A DNA stretch of 64,000 nt from Talinum fruticosum (GCA_021018815.1 JAITYX010000129.1:496001-560000); one strand, 5' to 3'. Shown: positions 9,622-21,264, counted from the first letter of the stretch. Numbers and translations: made by a program. Notes: generated from the letters alone by a model not told the origin.

Positions 9622-10710
9622 TCCTCCCCGGCTTGAAAAGAATTTGCCCTCAAATTCTCGAGTTAATTATCTTCCAAGTAAGGAGATAAATCAGCAACAT
9701 TGAAAGTAGCCGAGACATTGTATTCTCCGGGTAAATTCACCTTGTAAGCGTTGTCATTGATTCTCTCAAGTACTTCAAATGGTCCATCTCGCCCTTGGCA
9801 TCAACTTAGACTTGCGCTTGGAAGGAAAACGCTCCTTCTTTAGGTGGATCCAAATGGGATCTCCTGGTTGAAAAACTACCCTTCTGCGGTTTTTGTTAGC
9901 GCTAGCCTTGTAACTCAGATTAGCTAGCTCGATTCCGCTCGACTTTCGCATGCAAGTCCCGAATCCGAGCAGCTCTTTTCACAGACGTCGGTATGAGGCT
10001 TTCCATCAAAAGCTCTTGGGGTTAGATCAATAGGTGACATAGGTTCCACGCCATAAACAATCTTAAAGGGCGAAACATTAGTAGTCTTGTTTGGCGTGTG
10101 ATTGTAAGCAAACTCAGCATGTGGAAGAAGTTGATCCCACATCTTAATATTCGATTTGATTAGCGTTACGAGCAAGACTCCCAAAGTTACGTTTGTAACC
10201 TCGGTCCGACCATCCGTCCGAGGATGGCAAGTGGTCCTGTACTTCAATTTCGTTCCTAATTTCTTCCAAAGGGTAACCCGAAATGACTCAAAAACTTTAC
10301 ATCTCGATCCGAGACCATTGTCCTTGGGATCCCATGCAGCCTTACCACTTCTTTGAAGTATAGGTCAGCAACCAGTGTAGCATCATTGGTTTTGTTACGA
10401 GCAATGAAGTGGGCCATCTTAGAAAATCGATCAACAACAACCAGAATAGAATCTTTCCCTTTACGAGTCCGTGGTAGACCCGGAACGAAGTCCGGACTTA
10501 CATCCACCCAGGGCTGAGTTGGAACTAGTAATGGAGTGTAAAGTCCTTGAGGCGAGGAATGGCTCTTGGCATATTGGCATACCACACATCGCTCGATGAT
10601 GTCTTGAACATCTTTGTCCATGCTTGGCTAGAAATAATGCTCCTTGAGCATCGGAGTTGTCTTTTTCTCTCCGAAATGGCCAGCGAAGTCCTCCGAAGCG
10701 ACTTCCCTTA
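9622..10710 (-). pseudogene. B2 integrase
   Basis: Reverse-strand integrase in three frames. The zinc domain lies near 10560-10690 (HFGEKKT near 10665-10680, ERCVVCQ near 10580-10597). The core has [19 protein letters not shown] near 10400-10460, [13 protein letters not shown] near 10275-10325 and CHPRTDGRTEVTN near 10195-10235, followed by HTPNKTTNVSPFKIVYGVEP near 10040-10110. The C-terminal region with NVSATFNVADLS near 9690-9730 runs through the purine tract (9622-9632) toward the LTR. Frameshifts occur near 10250 and 9920. It would insert cDNA into chromosomes. Confidence 0.85.
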
Positions 10711-11319
10711 TAATCAACTCTCTTGTGCCACGGCTAGGCACACACAATCTGATACCCTTGAATAAGTACCCTCCTTGTATTTCGAACTCACCCTTGGACC
10801 GAGTTTGGCATTCTTGGTAGAGGGTTCCAAAATCTTTGTCATCCGCATATAGGCTCTTCAAATGTTCAAACCCGAAGACACAAGTTTCTAACCGAAACAA
10901 CAGTAGATATCTTACGGACAGAGCATCGGCGCCCTTGTTAACTCTGTCCCGATTTGTGTTTGATTGAAAAATGAAAGTCCGAAGGTACTCAACCCATTTC
11001 GCATGTCGCGGGTTCAACTTGTGTTGGCCCCGAATGTACTTGAGGGCTTCATGATCCGAGCGCGGAATGAATTCTTGGGCCACCAAGTAATGATTCCAAT
11101 ACTCTAATGACCGAACGATGGCATAGAATTCCTTGTCATAGGTAGAGTATCTTCGCTTGGTATCACACTGACTTCTCACTAAAATAAGCGATGGGACGAC
11201 CCGCTTGAGTGAGAATCCCACCAATACCTACACCGGAGGCATCACACTCAACTTCGAAAATCTTCTCAAAGCCGGGCGGGGCTAGGACGGGAGCCCGGGT
11301 CGGTTTAGCCTTGATAGCT
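10711..11319 (-). pseudogene. B2 RNase H and RNaseH-IN linker
   Basis: Coding for [25 protein letters not shown] (11165-11255, first RNase H aspartate in ECDAS), YDKEFYAIVRSLEYWNHYL near 11090-11150, and SDHEALKYIRGQHKLNPRHAKW near 11010-11075. The linker LETCVFGFEHLKSLYADDKDF lies near 10830-10900, and GYLFKGIRLCVPSRGTREL follows near 10715-10775. A frameshift lies near 11165-11220. RNase H removes the RNA strand during reverse transcription. The linker block is the one that recurs in degenerate form in the non-autonomous elements. Confidence 0.85.
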
Positions 11320-12031
11320 TCAAAAGATTTCGAGCTCGAGGTGTCCAAACAAAAGAACTGTTTCGAGCACCTCGGTCATAGGGGCGATGATAGTGTTGAA
11401 GTCTTTGATGAACCTCCTATAGAAAGATGCAAGTCCATGAAAGCTCAGAACATCGTGTATGCTTTTGGGAGTAGGCCAAGACAGGATAGCCTCAATTTTG
11501 CTTTCATCTACCTTTACTCCCTCAGCGGAAACAACATAACCCGAAATGCGATTTACGAGCTGAAGAATGAACACTTCTTCATATTTCCGTACAGTTTCTC
11601 TCTCTCAGCAGTTGAACAATGCATGCGAGGTGGTCGGAATGTTCCCTCTCATTCGATCTGTAGATCAAAATGTCATCAAAATAGACCACTACGAACTTCT
11701 CGATGAAGGGTCTCAAAATCCGATTCATGAGTCGCATGAATGTGCTTGGAGCATTGGTCGGACCAAAAGGCATAACAAGCCACTCATATAAACCTCCCTT
11801 GGTCTTAAAAGCGGTTTTCCATTCATCTCCTTCTCCGATTCCGATTTGATAATATCCACTTTTGAGGTCAATCTTAGAGAAGACCTTAGAACCATGTAGT
11901 TCATCCAACATATCTTCAAGTCGTGGTATAGGATGCATATACTTGATAGTGATCTTGTTAATGGCACGACTATCTATACACATCCTCATAGGACCATCCT
12001 TTTTGGGTACCAACAAGGCTGGTACAAGCAC
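11320..12031 (-). pseudogene. B2 reverse transcriptase
   Basis: The best preserved RT of the window. One frame (12031-11579) holds [51 protein letters not shown] and the catalytic YFDDILIY (near 11655-11680). A second frame continues with [20 protein letters not shown] and [16 protein letters not shown] (11540-11390). One frameshift near 11575 separates the fingers/palm from the thumb. All catalytic aspartates of the palm are present (IDLKSG, YFDD). Confidence 0.88.
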
Positions 12032-12904
12032 AAGGACTCTTACTCACTCTCACCGGGCCTTTAGACACCAACTCCTCAACTTGCCTCTGCACTTCGAGGT
12101 ATCTTTAGGGTTCATTACTGTTGGCAATATCGATCCTGAGATAAGGTCAATGTGGTGTTGGATATCTCTTTTGGGGGTAGGCCAAGAGGTATCTCCTCGG
12201 GAAAAATATGGATGTACTTGGGTAATAAGTGTCTTAGCTAATGGGTGTCCGAGTTCTAAGGACTCGGAATTGTCCCGACTCAAAAGAATCAACTCTCTCA
12301 TAGGTTTGAGTTCATGATGCATGGACTCCAAATAGGCTTCCCTAGGGTCGAAGTAACTCGGGTGGGTTGGGTGTCCGAGGGGCTTGGCTTTAGGCGGTTG
12401 TGAAGGGTCAAGTGGGGCTAACGTTATTTTCTTGCCATTCCGGGTGAGGGTGTATGTGTTTCGAACCCATCATGTATAACTCTACGATCAAATAACCAAG
12501 GTCTACCCAATAGTAAGTGACATGCATCCATAGGTATAACATCACACCATATATCATCAACATAAGACTTCCCAATACTTGAAAGATATTAGGCAACGAG
12601 AATTAACTCGAGGCCCTTACCATGACTCAGCCATTGTATGTTGTAGGGGTGAGGGTGCAACTCGGTTTGTAACTAAAGCTTCTCTACCATGTTCACGAAG
12701 TAACGTTGGTGCAACTCCCTCCATCAATAATGATCGAACAAACTTTCCCTTTGATGGTTCCCCTCGTGTGGAATATATTCTCCCTCCGAGCCTCACTTGG
12801 ATCCTTATACCCATTCAAGGCTCTCACGATCACAAGTAGTTCTCCTTCATCAGCCTCTTCAACAATCTCTTCTATGCCCTCAGCAAGGCATACCTCTCCT
12901 TCGG
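12032..12904 (-). pseudogene. B2 protease and PR-RT linker
   Basis: The protease start is seen as CSIIIDGGSCTNV near 12693-12735 (active-site DGG). Its continuation in other frames gives the DACHLLLGRPWLF-type block near 12490-12530 and the linker [15 protein letters not shown] near 12205-12250. [19 protein letters not shown] near 12115-12170 leads into RT. Multiple frameshifts make it non-functional. Confidence 0.8.
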
Positions 12905-13946
12905 GATCAGCCTCGGTAATAGTGATAAGCCTTCGATTTGGGCACTCGAAGCAAAGTGTCCAAATCCACGACACGTAAAACACTTGCGGCTCCGGCCAAC
13001 ATGAGGTTTGTTCGAGTCCGAGTCCGAATAGTAGGGTGTTTAGACTCGGAACCGAGTTTTGGGGCAGCGAGACTTAGGCTGAAACAGAGGGTTAGAATAG
13101 CCCTTGCCAAACCGAGTTGGTTTTGGTGGTTGAGTCTTAGAGACCTCTTTCCGAAGGTTCCGACCTTCTTTTGCTGCTCCACCTTATGTGCCAAAAGACA
13201 CACCTCATCAAAGGTTGAGTACTGCTGTAACTCAACAACATTAGCATATCTCGGGTCAAGTCCTCCAAGATACCCGACTATTGTTTGATCCTCCGACTCC
13301 CGAAGATCGCATTTAATCATTAGCCTTTCGAACTCTCGAGTATACTCCTCTACACTCATCGGACCTTGTTGTAGGTTGTGCAACTTAGAATAGCTGTCCT
13401 GGATGTATGTTGGGGGTAGGAACCGGGTCTTCCGTTTGGACCTCATTTTCTCCCAACTTCGATCTTTGGTTTCCTCTCGAATAGCACGTTTCTTCTCTAG
13501 ATTTGCCCACCAGGTTGAGGCAAACCCTCCGAGCTTGATAGCAACAAGCTTTACCTTCTTTTCATCTTTCACCTCTTTGTAGTCAAAGATTCTTTCAACT
13601 GTTTGCAACCATTCCGGAAACTCGTGCGGGTTAAGGCGGCCTTCAAGCTTTGGGATCTCAACTTTGAAGTCCGAGTTGGGTCGGGGTGATTTATCCCTTC
13701 TCCCTCTTCTTCCTCTTCTTTGCTCACGTTCACTCTGGAAGAAGCAAAGGGGTTGCTCTCCCCATCATCATCCCCGTGTGAGTGGGTATGTGGTGGTGAG
13801 CTGGGTGGTGACTCTTCTAACTCATGCCTCTTCTTCTTCATCATATCTCCAAGTTGCTTTTTCGAGATATATATTCAGGCACGCATCTCATCATAGTTGT
13901 TCATGAGCATTTCAAAACGTTCCTCCAATGTCATGCTTCCACTCAT
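12905..13946 (-). pseudogene. B2 gag
   Basis: Starts at the ATG at 13946 (MSGSMTLEERFEMLMNNYDEM), matching the B3 start. It is stopped early by an in-frame TGA near 13878. A basic/acidic linker (KKKRHELEESPPSSPPHTH) lies near 13775-13845. The gag core lies near 13300-13610 (VERIFDYKEVKDEKKVKLVAIKL cut short, FASTWWANL, FLPPTYIQDSYSKLHNLQQG, MSVEEYTREFERLMIKCDL). The zinc knuckle near 12940-12985 is C-F-T-C-R-G-F-G-H-F type with a frameshift. Confidence 0.85.
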
Positions 13947-14039
13947 TACTGGTTTATAGGTTCTTTATGGACTGATGCGTTTAGGGCAAAAAGGGTTGTG
14001 TTTGGGGTTAAGGAAGCTCAGCCTAGGAAAGGCTCCAAA

Positions 14040-14051
14040 GCTACGATACCA
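14040..14051 (-). other. B2 primer-binding site (initiator Met tRNA type)
   Basis: On the reverse strand TGGTATCGTAGC follows the 5' LTR by 4 bases. It differs at three positions from TGGTATCAGAGC seen in the A and C elements. In B3 the equivalent is TGGTATAAGAGC at 61456-61467. Confidence 0.75.
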
Positions 14052-14055
14052 AAAC

Positions 14056-15056
14056 CGATGTGCCAAAACGCAAGGCTACACCGATCCTAAAAACGAGTGC
14101 GCCAAATGCAATTCGAGAGACTCGGAATGGGCTTAGAAGTGACCAATGAAACGAGTAAACAACGAGGATTAAGCTAATCACTCGTGAGGAGATGATTAGC
14201 AAGGTAACCAGCTTTGATAGGATAAGAACAAGATAAACTAGAACTATCCAAGGATACGAGATATCACCACCAAGGATAAAACTAGGGCACTAATCACACT
14301 TAGTGATACGACTATCACCACACTAAGTATAATCGGACTCTTCAGAATACGGTCTAATTATGCCACTAATTAGACAAGCAAAAGAGAATTTTGGGGTTGA
14401 AGGGAGCACTTGCTCAACTTTATTTAGCATATAGCCAATATCAAAATCATCATCCTTTACAAAGAGAGAGCCCATGTATATTTATAGGCCTCTTAGTTAG
14501 GGTACATCACTCTAATCTAAGGGTTATAAATTCCCTTTTACAATCAATGGTTGTGATGTATTCAGCAAAATAAAAGGATAAAAATAAGGACAAAAGGTAA
14601 ATAATTACGGTAGAAAAAGGACGAGTAGAAAAGGAGGGGGACCACGGAATCGGTAGTACAAAGTAGTACGGTTCGAGTGCAGTGACAGACTACGGTCATT
14701 GTCACCAAATTCTTTTGCTTTACGATCCTTAACTTTCCTTTTCCGGCTCTACTCAAGATACCTAGATTATGATCAAGTAGTCTAAGCTACCGAGGACTCG
14801 AAATAGATCCCTTGGCTTATTTTCCTCCGAATATTTCGACTTGTTTGACTCCCTTACTCCAGTCTTACTCCTGTCCGAGGAGACAGACAAATATTTCTTA
14901 GTATGGCCAAAACTCCCTTGATGCTGCGTTATCAACGAAGACCCAACAATGGTTTCGAGGGTTCTATAATGAAGTCGGAGGACTCGGAATTATCACTCGG
15001 TTTTGGCTGGCTCTCGGTCTTAGTTGGAGTCCGGGTTTGTGGTGTCCTCCCCATCA
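14056..15056 (-). repeat. 5' LTR of B2
   Basis: 1001 bp on the reverse strand, TGATGGGGAGG...GGCACATCG, with the last base changed from A to G. It keeps the TATA box (14477-14486 reversed) and the three leader hairpins near 14235-14375. It is noticeably diverged from its partner, so the insertion is not recent. Confidence 0.9.
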
Positions 15057-15124
15057 CTTTAGCCAAAGACCTACTGTCCAGATTTGCCCATGTCTTCCCA
15101 AATGAAATTCCTCTTGGCCTACCT
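15057..15124 (+). pseudogene. E1 pol linker fragment
   Basis: After the TSD copy CTTTA, the sequence encodes LAKDLLSRFAHVFPNEIPLGLP, the stretch between protease and RT in this family. It is the direct continuation of E1 from 8646. It is cut by a solo LTR at 15125, and the next piece is at 16384. Confidence 0.8.
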
Positions 15125-16383
15125 TGATGGAAAGTGGACTGCCCAGACATTTTGAGCTAAGAAGCATCCCTCCTAAAGAGTTTTGCATGATTAAGGAAGA
15201 ACCGGGAATATTTGATATATCCATGATTTCAAGCCTTTTGATGATGGATCCCGGAGGTTGATTAGATAAGGAGATCAAAATCCTTATGTTCTTGTTTATA
15301 AATAAATGTTCATCAATGGAGACATGAACGAGAGTTAGTAAAGTTACAAGTTAGTCACCAAAAAGTCCTTTCATGTTTGAGCAAGGATGAACCTGGCCGA
15401 GAGTTATTTCAAGTGCTACTATTTTTGCCATGTCCATAAATAATGACCAAGGGTCGGTCCAAGGGCTAAGATGAATGTCCATGCACATAAGGGAAGCATC
15501 CAAAGACATATTTCAAGGAGCATTCTAGAAGCACTAACCATAGTGGGAGTTGGTTGGAAGAAAGCTTGGCAAAGGGAAATTGCACCATAGCCATATGTTC
15601 CCAAATGCCCAAATACTTGGCTAGGATTTATCCAAGCTTAACTTGGAGAGGAGGAAAGAATCTAATTAGTTTTATTTTCATTTTAGCTTTAATTTTCAGC
15701 TTTGTTTTCAGCTTTGTAAATGCCATTGTTAGGCATTATAAATTCAGCAAGCTTAGCTCATTGTAAATCACCTTTGATGAATATATTTGAGTTTAAACTC
15801 TTGAGCTGGATTGCTCGTTTTGAATCCTCAAAGCTGTATCCGTGCTTGGCATCACGGTGGTGTTCTTTGAGTCTCTTGAGTCCCGGTGGTGTTGCTGTAT
15901 CCGGACCACTTAAGAGCGCCCTTGATTCACTCGGTGGTGTTGTTGTATCCGAGCTCGAGTCAAGGTTCTATCCCTCACTTTGCCGCCTCATATCTCACAA
16001 TCTACCCAGCCATTTCACTCCAAATTTTAACCACAATCCTTCCAGTCCATCTACTACCATTCCTCCAATTTTCAGCTCCATCCAAGAAACCCTCCGTCCT
16101 CCACCCTTGATCCAAACAGAAGATATCAGCCTGTACGTCTAGTCCAGCGCTGTTCACTTCAGGCGTGCAGATCAAGGCCTTCCTCTTATCCAAAATTCAC
16201 GAAACTTGGTCACAATCAACCATTACCAATTACCATCCTTCCCACCAAATTTCAGCCAAGACCAAGCACTTTTGCCCCTCCATTTCCCCAATCTGCCAAG
16301 ATTGCGCAAGCAGGCTGCATTCTGCCCGGTTGTGCTTCTTGCGGTTTCCACTTCTTTTTCTTTGCTTCCGCCACTACACATCA
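15125..16383 (+). repeat. Solo LTR of family A, plus orientation
   Basis: 1259 bp, TGATGGAAAGTGGACTGCC...CCGCCACTACACATCA. Perfect TSD TACCT (15120-15124 and 16384-16388). The TATA-like GCATTATAAATTC lies near 15733-15745. Hairpin H1 with stem CCGTG/CACGG lies near 15840-15858, and later CTCGG-TGGTGTTGTTGTAT-CCGAG lies near 15939-15957. U3 still shows the D-G-K-W-T-A start and an M-D-P-G-G-stop near 15246-15261, with one frame change between. Confidence 0.93.
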
Positions 16384-16528
16384 TACCTCCACAAAGAACC
16401 ATCCAACACCACATAGACCTTATTTCGAGAGCCACGCTGCCTAACAAACCCTCATATAGGATGAATCCTAAAGATGTTCAAGAGGTCCAAAGGCAAGTTG
16501 ATGAGTTGGTGGAAAAGGGCCTTGTAAG
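16384..16528 (+). pseudogene. E1 pol fragment: start of RT
   Basis: It encodes [17 protein letters not shown] and YRMNPKDVQEVQRQVDELVEKGLV, the N-terminal part of RT. It stops abruptly at 16528, where a reverse-strand A element begins. The rest of E1 RT is not found to the right of that element, so the downstream part of E1 is missing from the window. Confidence 0.8.
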
Positions 16529-17797
16529 TGATGTGTAGTGGCGGAAGCAAAGAAAAGAAGGAAAACCGCAACAAACACAACCGGGCAGAACAGGGCCTGA
16601 TTGCGCAGTCTTGGCAGATCGGGAAATGGAGGGGTAAATGTGCTTGGAGTTGGACGAAACTTGGAGGGAGTGAGGTAACTGATGAAGGAAGGATGTGACC
16701 AAGTTTCGTGAATTTTGGATAAGGGAACTACCTGAACAAATAGCCAAAAGTTGATGCTACTGGCTGGATGTACAGATTGACAACCTTTGTTTGGTTTTGA
16801 TGTGGAGGACGGAGGAGTTCTTGGATGCAGCTGAAATTTGGTGGAATGGAAGTAGATGGACTGGAAAGAAGGTGGTTAAAATTTGGATAAAAATGGCTGA
16901 GTAGATTGTGAGTTATGGGATGGCAAAGTCGCTGGATAGCACCTTGACCCGAGCTCGGATACGTAAACACCACCGAGTGAATCAAGGGCGCTCTTAAGTG
17001 GTCCGGATACAGCAACACCACCGGGACTCAAGAGACTCAAAGGACACCACCGTGAGGCCAAGCACGGATACAGCTTTGAGGATTCAAAGGGTTGAGAAAT
17101 CCATCTCAAAGAGCAAAGCTCAAATTCATATATTCATCAAAAGTGTTTTTACATGAGCTAGCTTAGCTGAATTTATAATGCTTCATAATGGCATTTTCAA
17201 AGCTGAAAACAAAGCTGAAAATTAAAGCTAAAATGAAACAATAACCATAAAGATTCTTTCCCCTCCTCCAAGCTAAGCTAGGAGAAATTCTAGCCAAGTA
17301 TTTGAAAATTGGGAACATGTGGTCTTGCTTTGTTTTCCCCTTTGGCAAACCTCCTTCTAACCAACTCCCACTAAGGTGAGTGCTTCTAGAATTCTCCTTC
17401 ATATGTGTCATTGGCTGCTGAATATTAGGTGCTTGACTTCGGCCATGTTGACTCTTGGACCAACCCTCTTGATTATTTATGAACAAGGGAAAAATAGTAA
17501 CACTTGAAGCAAGTCATGGCCGGACTTCTCTTTGCCTTAACATGGAGGGATTTAGGTAGCTAGCTTGTAACTATCCTTCTTGGCTAAATTGATAACTAAT
17601 TATTTATGAACAAAACATAAGAACTTGAAGTCTTGGACTTATCATCCCCGGGATCCATTTGTCCCATGCGGTTGAACCTTACACATATTCGGTTGATCGT
17701 ATGATATTCAAGCTTTTCCAATTGAACCATAGGGGTCCTTGGCTTCTTAAGATGGATATCTTTCAGCCCAAAACACAAGGCTGTCCACTCTCCATCA
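16529..17797 (-). repeat. 3' LTR of X
   Basis: 1269 bp, TGATGTGTAGTGGCGG...CACTCTCCATCA on the plus strand. U3, read in reverse, begins D-G-E-W-T-A-L-C-F-G-L-K-D-I-H, continuing the internal frame, and reaches M-D-P-G-D near 17640-17655. It is nearly identical to the partner LTR, indicating a fairly young element. Confidence 0.9.
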
Positions 17798-19050
17798 TTC
17801 TCCCCTTGTAGGAAAGAATTTGTCCTCAAATTCTCACAAATTTTATTTTCCAAGTGTGGAAAAAAATTTTGGTATGTTGGAGCATGCGGTGAGGTTGAGG
17901 ATGAAAGGGCCTCTTTGTGTTTGTACAACCGGCTGATTGCGGGGGAATGTGCTGGACATTCGGCCAGAATGGATGCGTCTCTAGCATACTCATAGTGTGG
18001 AAATAGACTTGATCAAATTCTTCATCATGAGACACACAAATCCAAGTACTTTTGAGAGAGAAAACAACAATCTCCGGTTCCACATAAATTGGTTCTACAC
18101 ACTTCATTGGAACCTCTTGAACCCTCGGGTCCAACCTTAAGGGATACTCCCTTAACATAAACAAAATCACGTATTCATGGTCAAACAATTCTTCTTTGAA
18201 CATGCTTTGGGAAGATGATCCATGTACACCATGTTGAGAACTCAAAAACCGGGTACCCTTAGGAAGAGAGTTATCCTCCCATGGCATAAAAAGGTTTGTT
18301 TCTACTCTTGGAGTCTCTTGTTTCTCTCCTCGGCATTCTGTCCTCACTTCACCATCACAATCTGGTTGGTGGGAGGGGCTGGCTGTTGGGCTGGAAATCT
18401 CATGGTATTGCAAGGTTCTTTGTGGAGACAAATTAGAAGGGATTTGATTTGGAAGGGCGGGGAAAAATTTGGTTTGTGGAGCTTTGGCAAGAGGCTGGAA
18501 ATTTTGTGGAGGTTTCTTAGCTATATGCGGGGTGAGAGGATGTGTTTTTGGCAAGGCTCAAGCTCTCGTTGCTTGTCTTTGAGGAGGGGTTCTCCAAGCA
18601 CAAGCAAAAGGTCATTATGAGGGGAAGGGATTTGCGGTTTGCATTCGGTTGTGGGTAAAGGTGGTTTAAGTGGAGGGGTAAGGATGGGGTTTAAGTCAAC
18701 TAAAGGAAGGCTTTGATGGTGGTGGTATGTGGGCAGATTTGGTTCATGGAGTTTCGGTGGAGGGTAGACTTGAACATTTTCCTTCTCATTCGGCCATAAG
18801 GAGTGCTTCCTTAGCATTGTTGTAATTATGCCAAAATGTTCAGCTGTACCCCCATGGTACACTTCTCAGCTAGGCAACTCTTGTATGCCACAATGAGAAT
18901 TCAAGAACCGGGTGCCCTCAAGAAGGGGATCAATCCTCCTTGGCACGAAAAAGTATGACTCCATATATGGACTCTCTCCTTTCTCTTCTAGCGTGCTCAT
19001 GATGTTGTAAAAGCAATCTTGACTAGCCCAAGTTCCATGATATAACATAC
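17798..19050 (-). pseudogene. X: degenerate repeated integrase-zinc-like region
   Basis: Reverse-strand frames at 19048-18866, 18862-18521 and 18554-17826. By eye they contain repeated relics of the block that in B reads LFKGIRLCVPSRGTREL...GLAGHFG...[19 protein letters not shown]. The copies are FFVPRRIDPLLEGTRFL; YHGGTAEHFGIITTMLRKH (18862-18800) with SLWPNEKENVQ; LFMPWEDNSLPKGTRFL with FMLREYPLRLDP; and LKSTWICVSHDEEF with MLETHPFWPNVQHI. The zinc-binding H-H-C-C set is not intact in any copy. No known domain beyond this is recognised, and function is unknown. The end runs through LRTNSFLQGENDG into U3. Confidence 0.6.
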
Positions 19051-19063
19051 AACACCAAGTGCT

Positions 19064-19873
19064 TTAGGTAAGGAAGGCATCTTCCTTTGGCACCAAAAGA
19101 ATAGGCTCCACATACTCCTTCTCAATGCCTAGAGCTTTTATGGTTTCTCCAAGCACTAGGGCAGCAAGAGTATTCACGCTCCACACAAGTCTAGAAGATT
19201 CAAGCCAAAACAGATTGGCTTCCAACATTCTCTTCACGGTTATAGCTCCTTCGACAGATTTGGTGTGGTATGGAATTTTTGAGGCAAAGTGGTTGAGTTT
19301 GGCTAAGGTCTCTTTAGTGGTGGAAGGGGTATTTTGAGGAGGACCTTCAGCTTTGGGTTTTGTTACCATGGCTAGCTTTTGTGAGGACAGTGGGGGCTGG
19401 TCGGTTGGGATGGACTCATTCGGTTTAGGTCTTGGACTTTGGCTAGGTGACAAGGGAACCAATGTGATCCTCTTGCCATCTTTGGTAAAAGTATAAGTGT
19501 TCAAGAACCCATCATGTATGACTCTCCTATCAAAGAGCCATGGTCTCCCAAGCAACATATGACAAGCATCCATGGGAACAATGTCACACCATATCTCATC
19601 ATGATAACTCTTGCCAATACTAAATGAAATGAGACATCTAGAATTGACTTGGAGATTTTCACCTTGATCTAACCATTGAAGGTTGTAAGGATGAGGGTGG
19701 GGTGAAACATGAAGTCCAAGTTTCTCTACCATTGTTGATGAGGCCATGTTCATACAACTACCACCATTAATAGTGATAGAACACACCTTGTTAAGCACGG
19801 TTCCTCTTGTATAGAAAATATTTTCTCGTTGCTCTTCACTTGATTCCTTGAATCCACTCAAGGACCTTCTCAA
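19064..19873 (-). pseudogene. X protease frame (gag deleted)
   Basis: About 270 residues. It starts near LRRSLSGFKESSEEQRENIF, which is the gag-PR linker, so gag was removed between the leader and the linker. Protease motifs are CSITINGGSCMNMASS, where the usual IDGG is NGG so the catalytic aspartate is replaced by asparagine. HPHPYNLQWLDQGENL and DACHMLLGRPWLFDRRVIHD follow. A proline- and threonine-rich tail comes next, then HTKSVEGAITVKRMLEANLFWL near 19195-19260. With Asp lost it should be catalytically dead. Confidence 0.78.
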
Positions 19874-19974
19874 AAAACAAATTTGCGTTCATGGCCGGGA
19901 ATTTTTGTAGCTGGCTATTTTTGTGGTTTTTGGATTTTTGGGAAATGGATAAAATCACCCAAGGTTCAGAACTT

Positions 19975-19986
19975 GCTCTGATACCA
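19975..19986 (-). other. X primer-binding site
   Basis: GCTCTGATACCA on the plus strand is TGGTATCAGAGC in the element orientation, 4 bases from the 5' LTR end. It is complementary to the 3' end of plant initiator-Met tRNA. Confidence 0.85.
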
Positions 19987-19990
19987 AAGT

Positions 19991-21264
19991 TGATGTGTAG
20001 TGGCGGAAGCAAAGAAAAGAAGGGAAAACCGCAACAAACACAACCGGGCAGAACAGGGCCTGATTGTGCAGTCTTGGCAGATCGGTAAAATGGAGGGGTA
20101 AATGTGCTTGGATTTGGACGAAACTTGGAGGGGAGTGAGGTAACTGATGAAGGAAATTTGTGACCAAGTTTCGTGAATTTTGGATAAGGGGAACTACCTG
20201 AAAAAATAGCCAGAAGTTGATGCTACCGGCTGGATGTACAGATTGACACCCTTTGTTTGGTTTTGATGTGGAGGACGGAGGAGTTCTTGGATGCAGCTGA
20301 AATTTGGTGGAATGGAAGTAGATGGACTGGAAAGAAGGTGGTTAAAATTTGGATAAAAATGGCTAAGTAGATTGTGAGTTATGGAATGGCAAAGTCGCTG
20401 GATAGTACCTTGACCCGGGCTCGAATACGAAACACCACCGAGTGAATCAAGGGGCGCTCTTAAGTGGTCCGGATACAGCAACACCACCGGGACTCAAGAG
20501 ACTCAAAGGACACCACCGTGAGGCCAAGCACGGATACAGCTTTGAGGATTCAAAGGGTTGAGAAATCCATCTCAAAGAGCAAAGCTCAAATTCATATATT
20601 CATCAAAAGTGTTTTTACATGAGCTAGCTTAGCTGAATTTATAATGCCTCATAATGGCATTTTCAAAGCTGAAAACAAAGCTGAAAATTAAAGCTAAAAT
20701 GAAACAATAACCATAAAGATTCTTTCCCCTCCTCCAAGCTAAGCTAGGAGAAATTCTAGCCAAGTATTTGAAAATTGGGAACATGTGGTCTTGCTTTGTT
20801 TTCCCCTTTGGCAAGCCTCCTTCTAACCAACTCCCACTAAGGTGAGTGCTTCTAGAATTCTCCTTCATATGTGTCATTGGCTGCTGAATATTAGGTGCTT
20901 GACTTCGGCCATGTTGACTCTTGGACCAACCCTCTTGATTATTTATGAACAAGGGAAAAATAGTAACACTTGAAGCAAGTCATGGCCGGACTTCTCTTTG
21001 CCTTAACATGGAGGGATTTAGGTAGCTAGCTTGTAACTATCCTTCTTGGCTAAATTGATAACTAATTGTTTATGAACAAAACATAAGAACTTGAAGTCTT
21101 GGACTTATCATCCTCCGGGATCCATTTGTACCATGCGATTGAACCTTTGACATATTCGGTTGATCATATGATATTCAAGCTTTTCCAATTGAACCATAGG
21201 CGTCCTTGGCTTCTCAAGATGGATATCTTTCAGCCCAAAACACAAGGCTGTCTACTCTCCATCA
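19991..21264 (-). repeat. 5' LTR of X
   Basis: 1274 bp, a close match to 16529-17797 with scattered substitutions (for example near 21117-21155). It ends CTCTCCATCA at 21264. It is followed directly by B-type protease coding sequence (CCTATGGATGCATGTCAC). Confidence 0.9.

Larger units (their letters stand above)
8647..15056 (-). mobile_element. Element B2: complete family B Ty3/gypsy retrotransposon, reverse strand
   Basis: 6410 bp flanked by a perfect TSD CTTTA (8642-8646 and 15057-15061). The order on the reverse strand is 5' LTR (15056-14056), primer site (14051-14040), gag, protease, RT, RNase H, integrase, purine tract, 3' LTR (9621-8647). It is the only structurally complete autonomous element in the window. 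Several frameshifts and stops mean this copy is probably not active. Its pol motifs are those of CRM-like chromoviruses (inference from remembered family features). It interrupts E1. Confidence 0.93.
16529..21264 (-). mobile_element. Element X: PR-only non-autonomous A element, reverse strand
   Basis: 4736 bp with two nearly identical LTRs (16529-17797 and 19991-21264), a primer site (19975-19986) and a purine tract (17798-17810). The internal region of 2.2 kb has a protease-bearing frame and degenerate integrase-zinc-like blocks, but no gag, RT, RNase H or integrase core. The flanks are GTAAG on the left and CCTAT on the right, so there is no TSD. The left flank is E1 RT and the right flank is the protease of a different element, so this is a recombinant join (see findings). 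Confidence 0.88.

Noticed and set aside
14056..15056. LTR ends CATCG (B2 5' LTR, also near 325) and CGATG (B3) as a distinct terminal type
   Set aside because: Each is a single change at one end only while the other end is standard; ordinary point mutation explains them.
15720..16142. Open frames with recurring S-L-S-P-G-G-V-A-V-S-like peptides (also near 1047-1649, 16728-17109, 31259-31816, 34997-35554, 42341-42679)
   Set aside because: These are translations of the LTR leader hairpin repeats (GGTGGTGTTT...GTATCC) on either strand. They sit in LTRs, recur with the LTRs, and have no gag or pol context.
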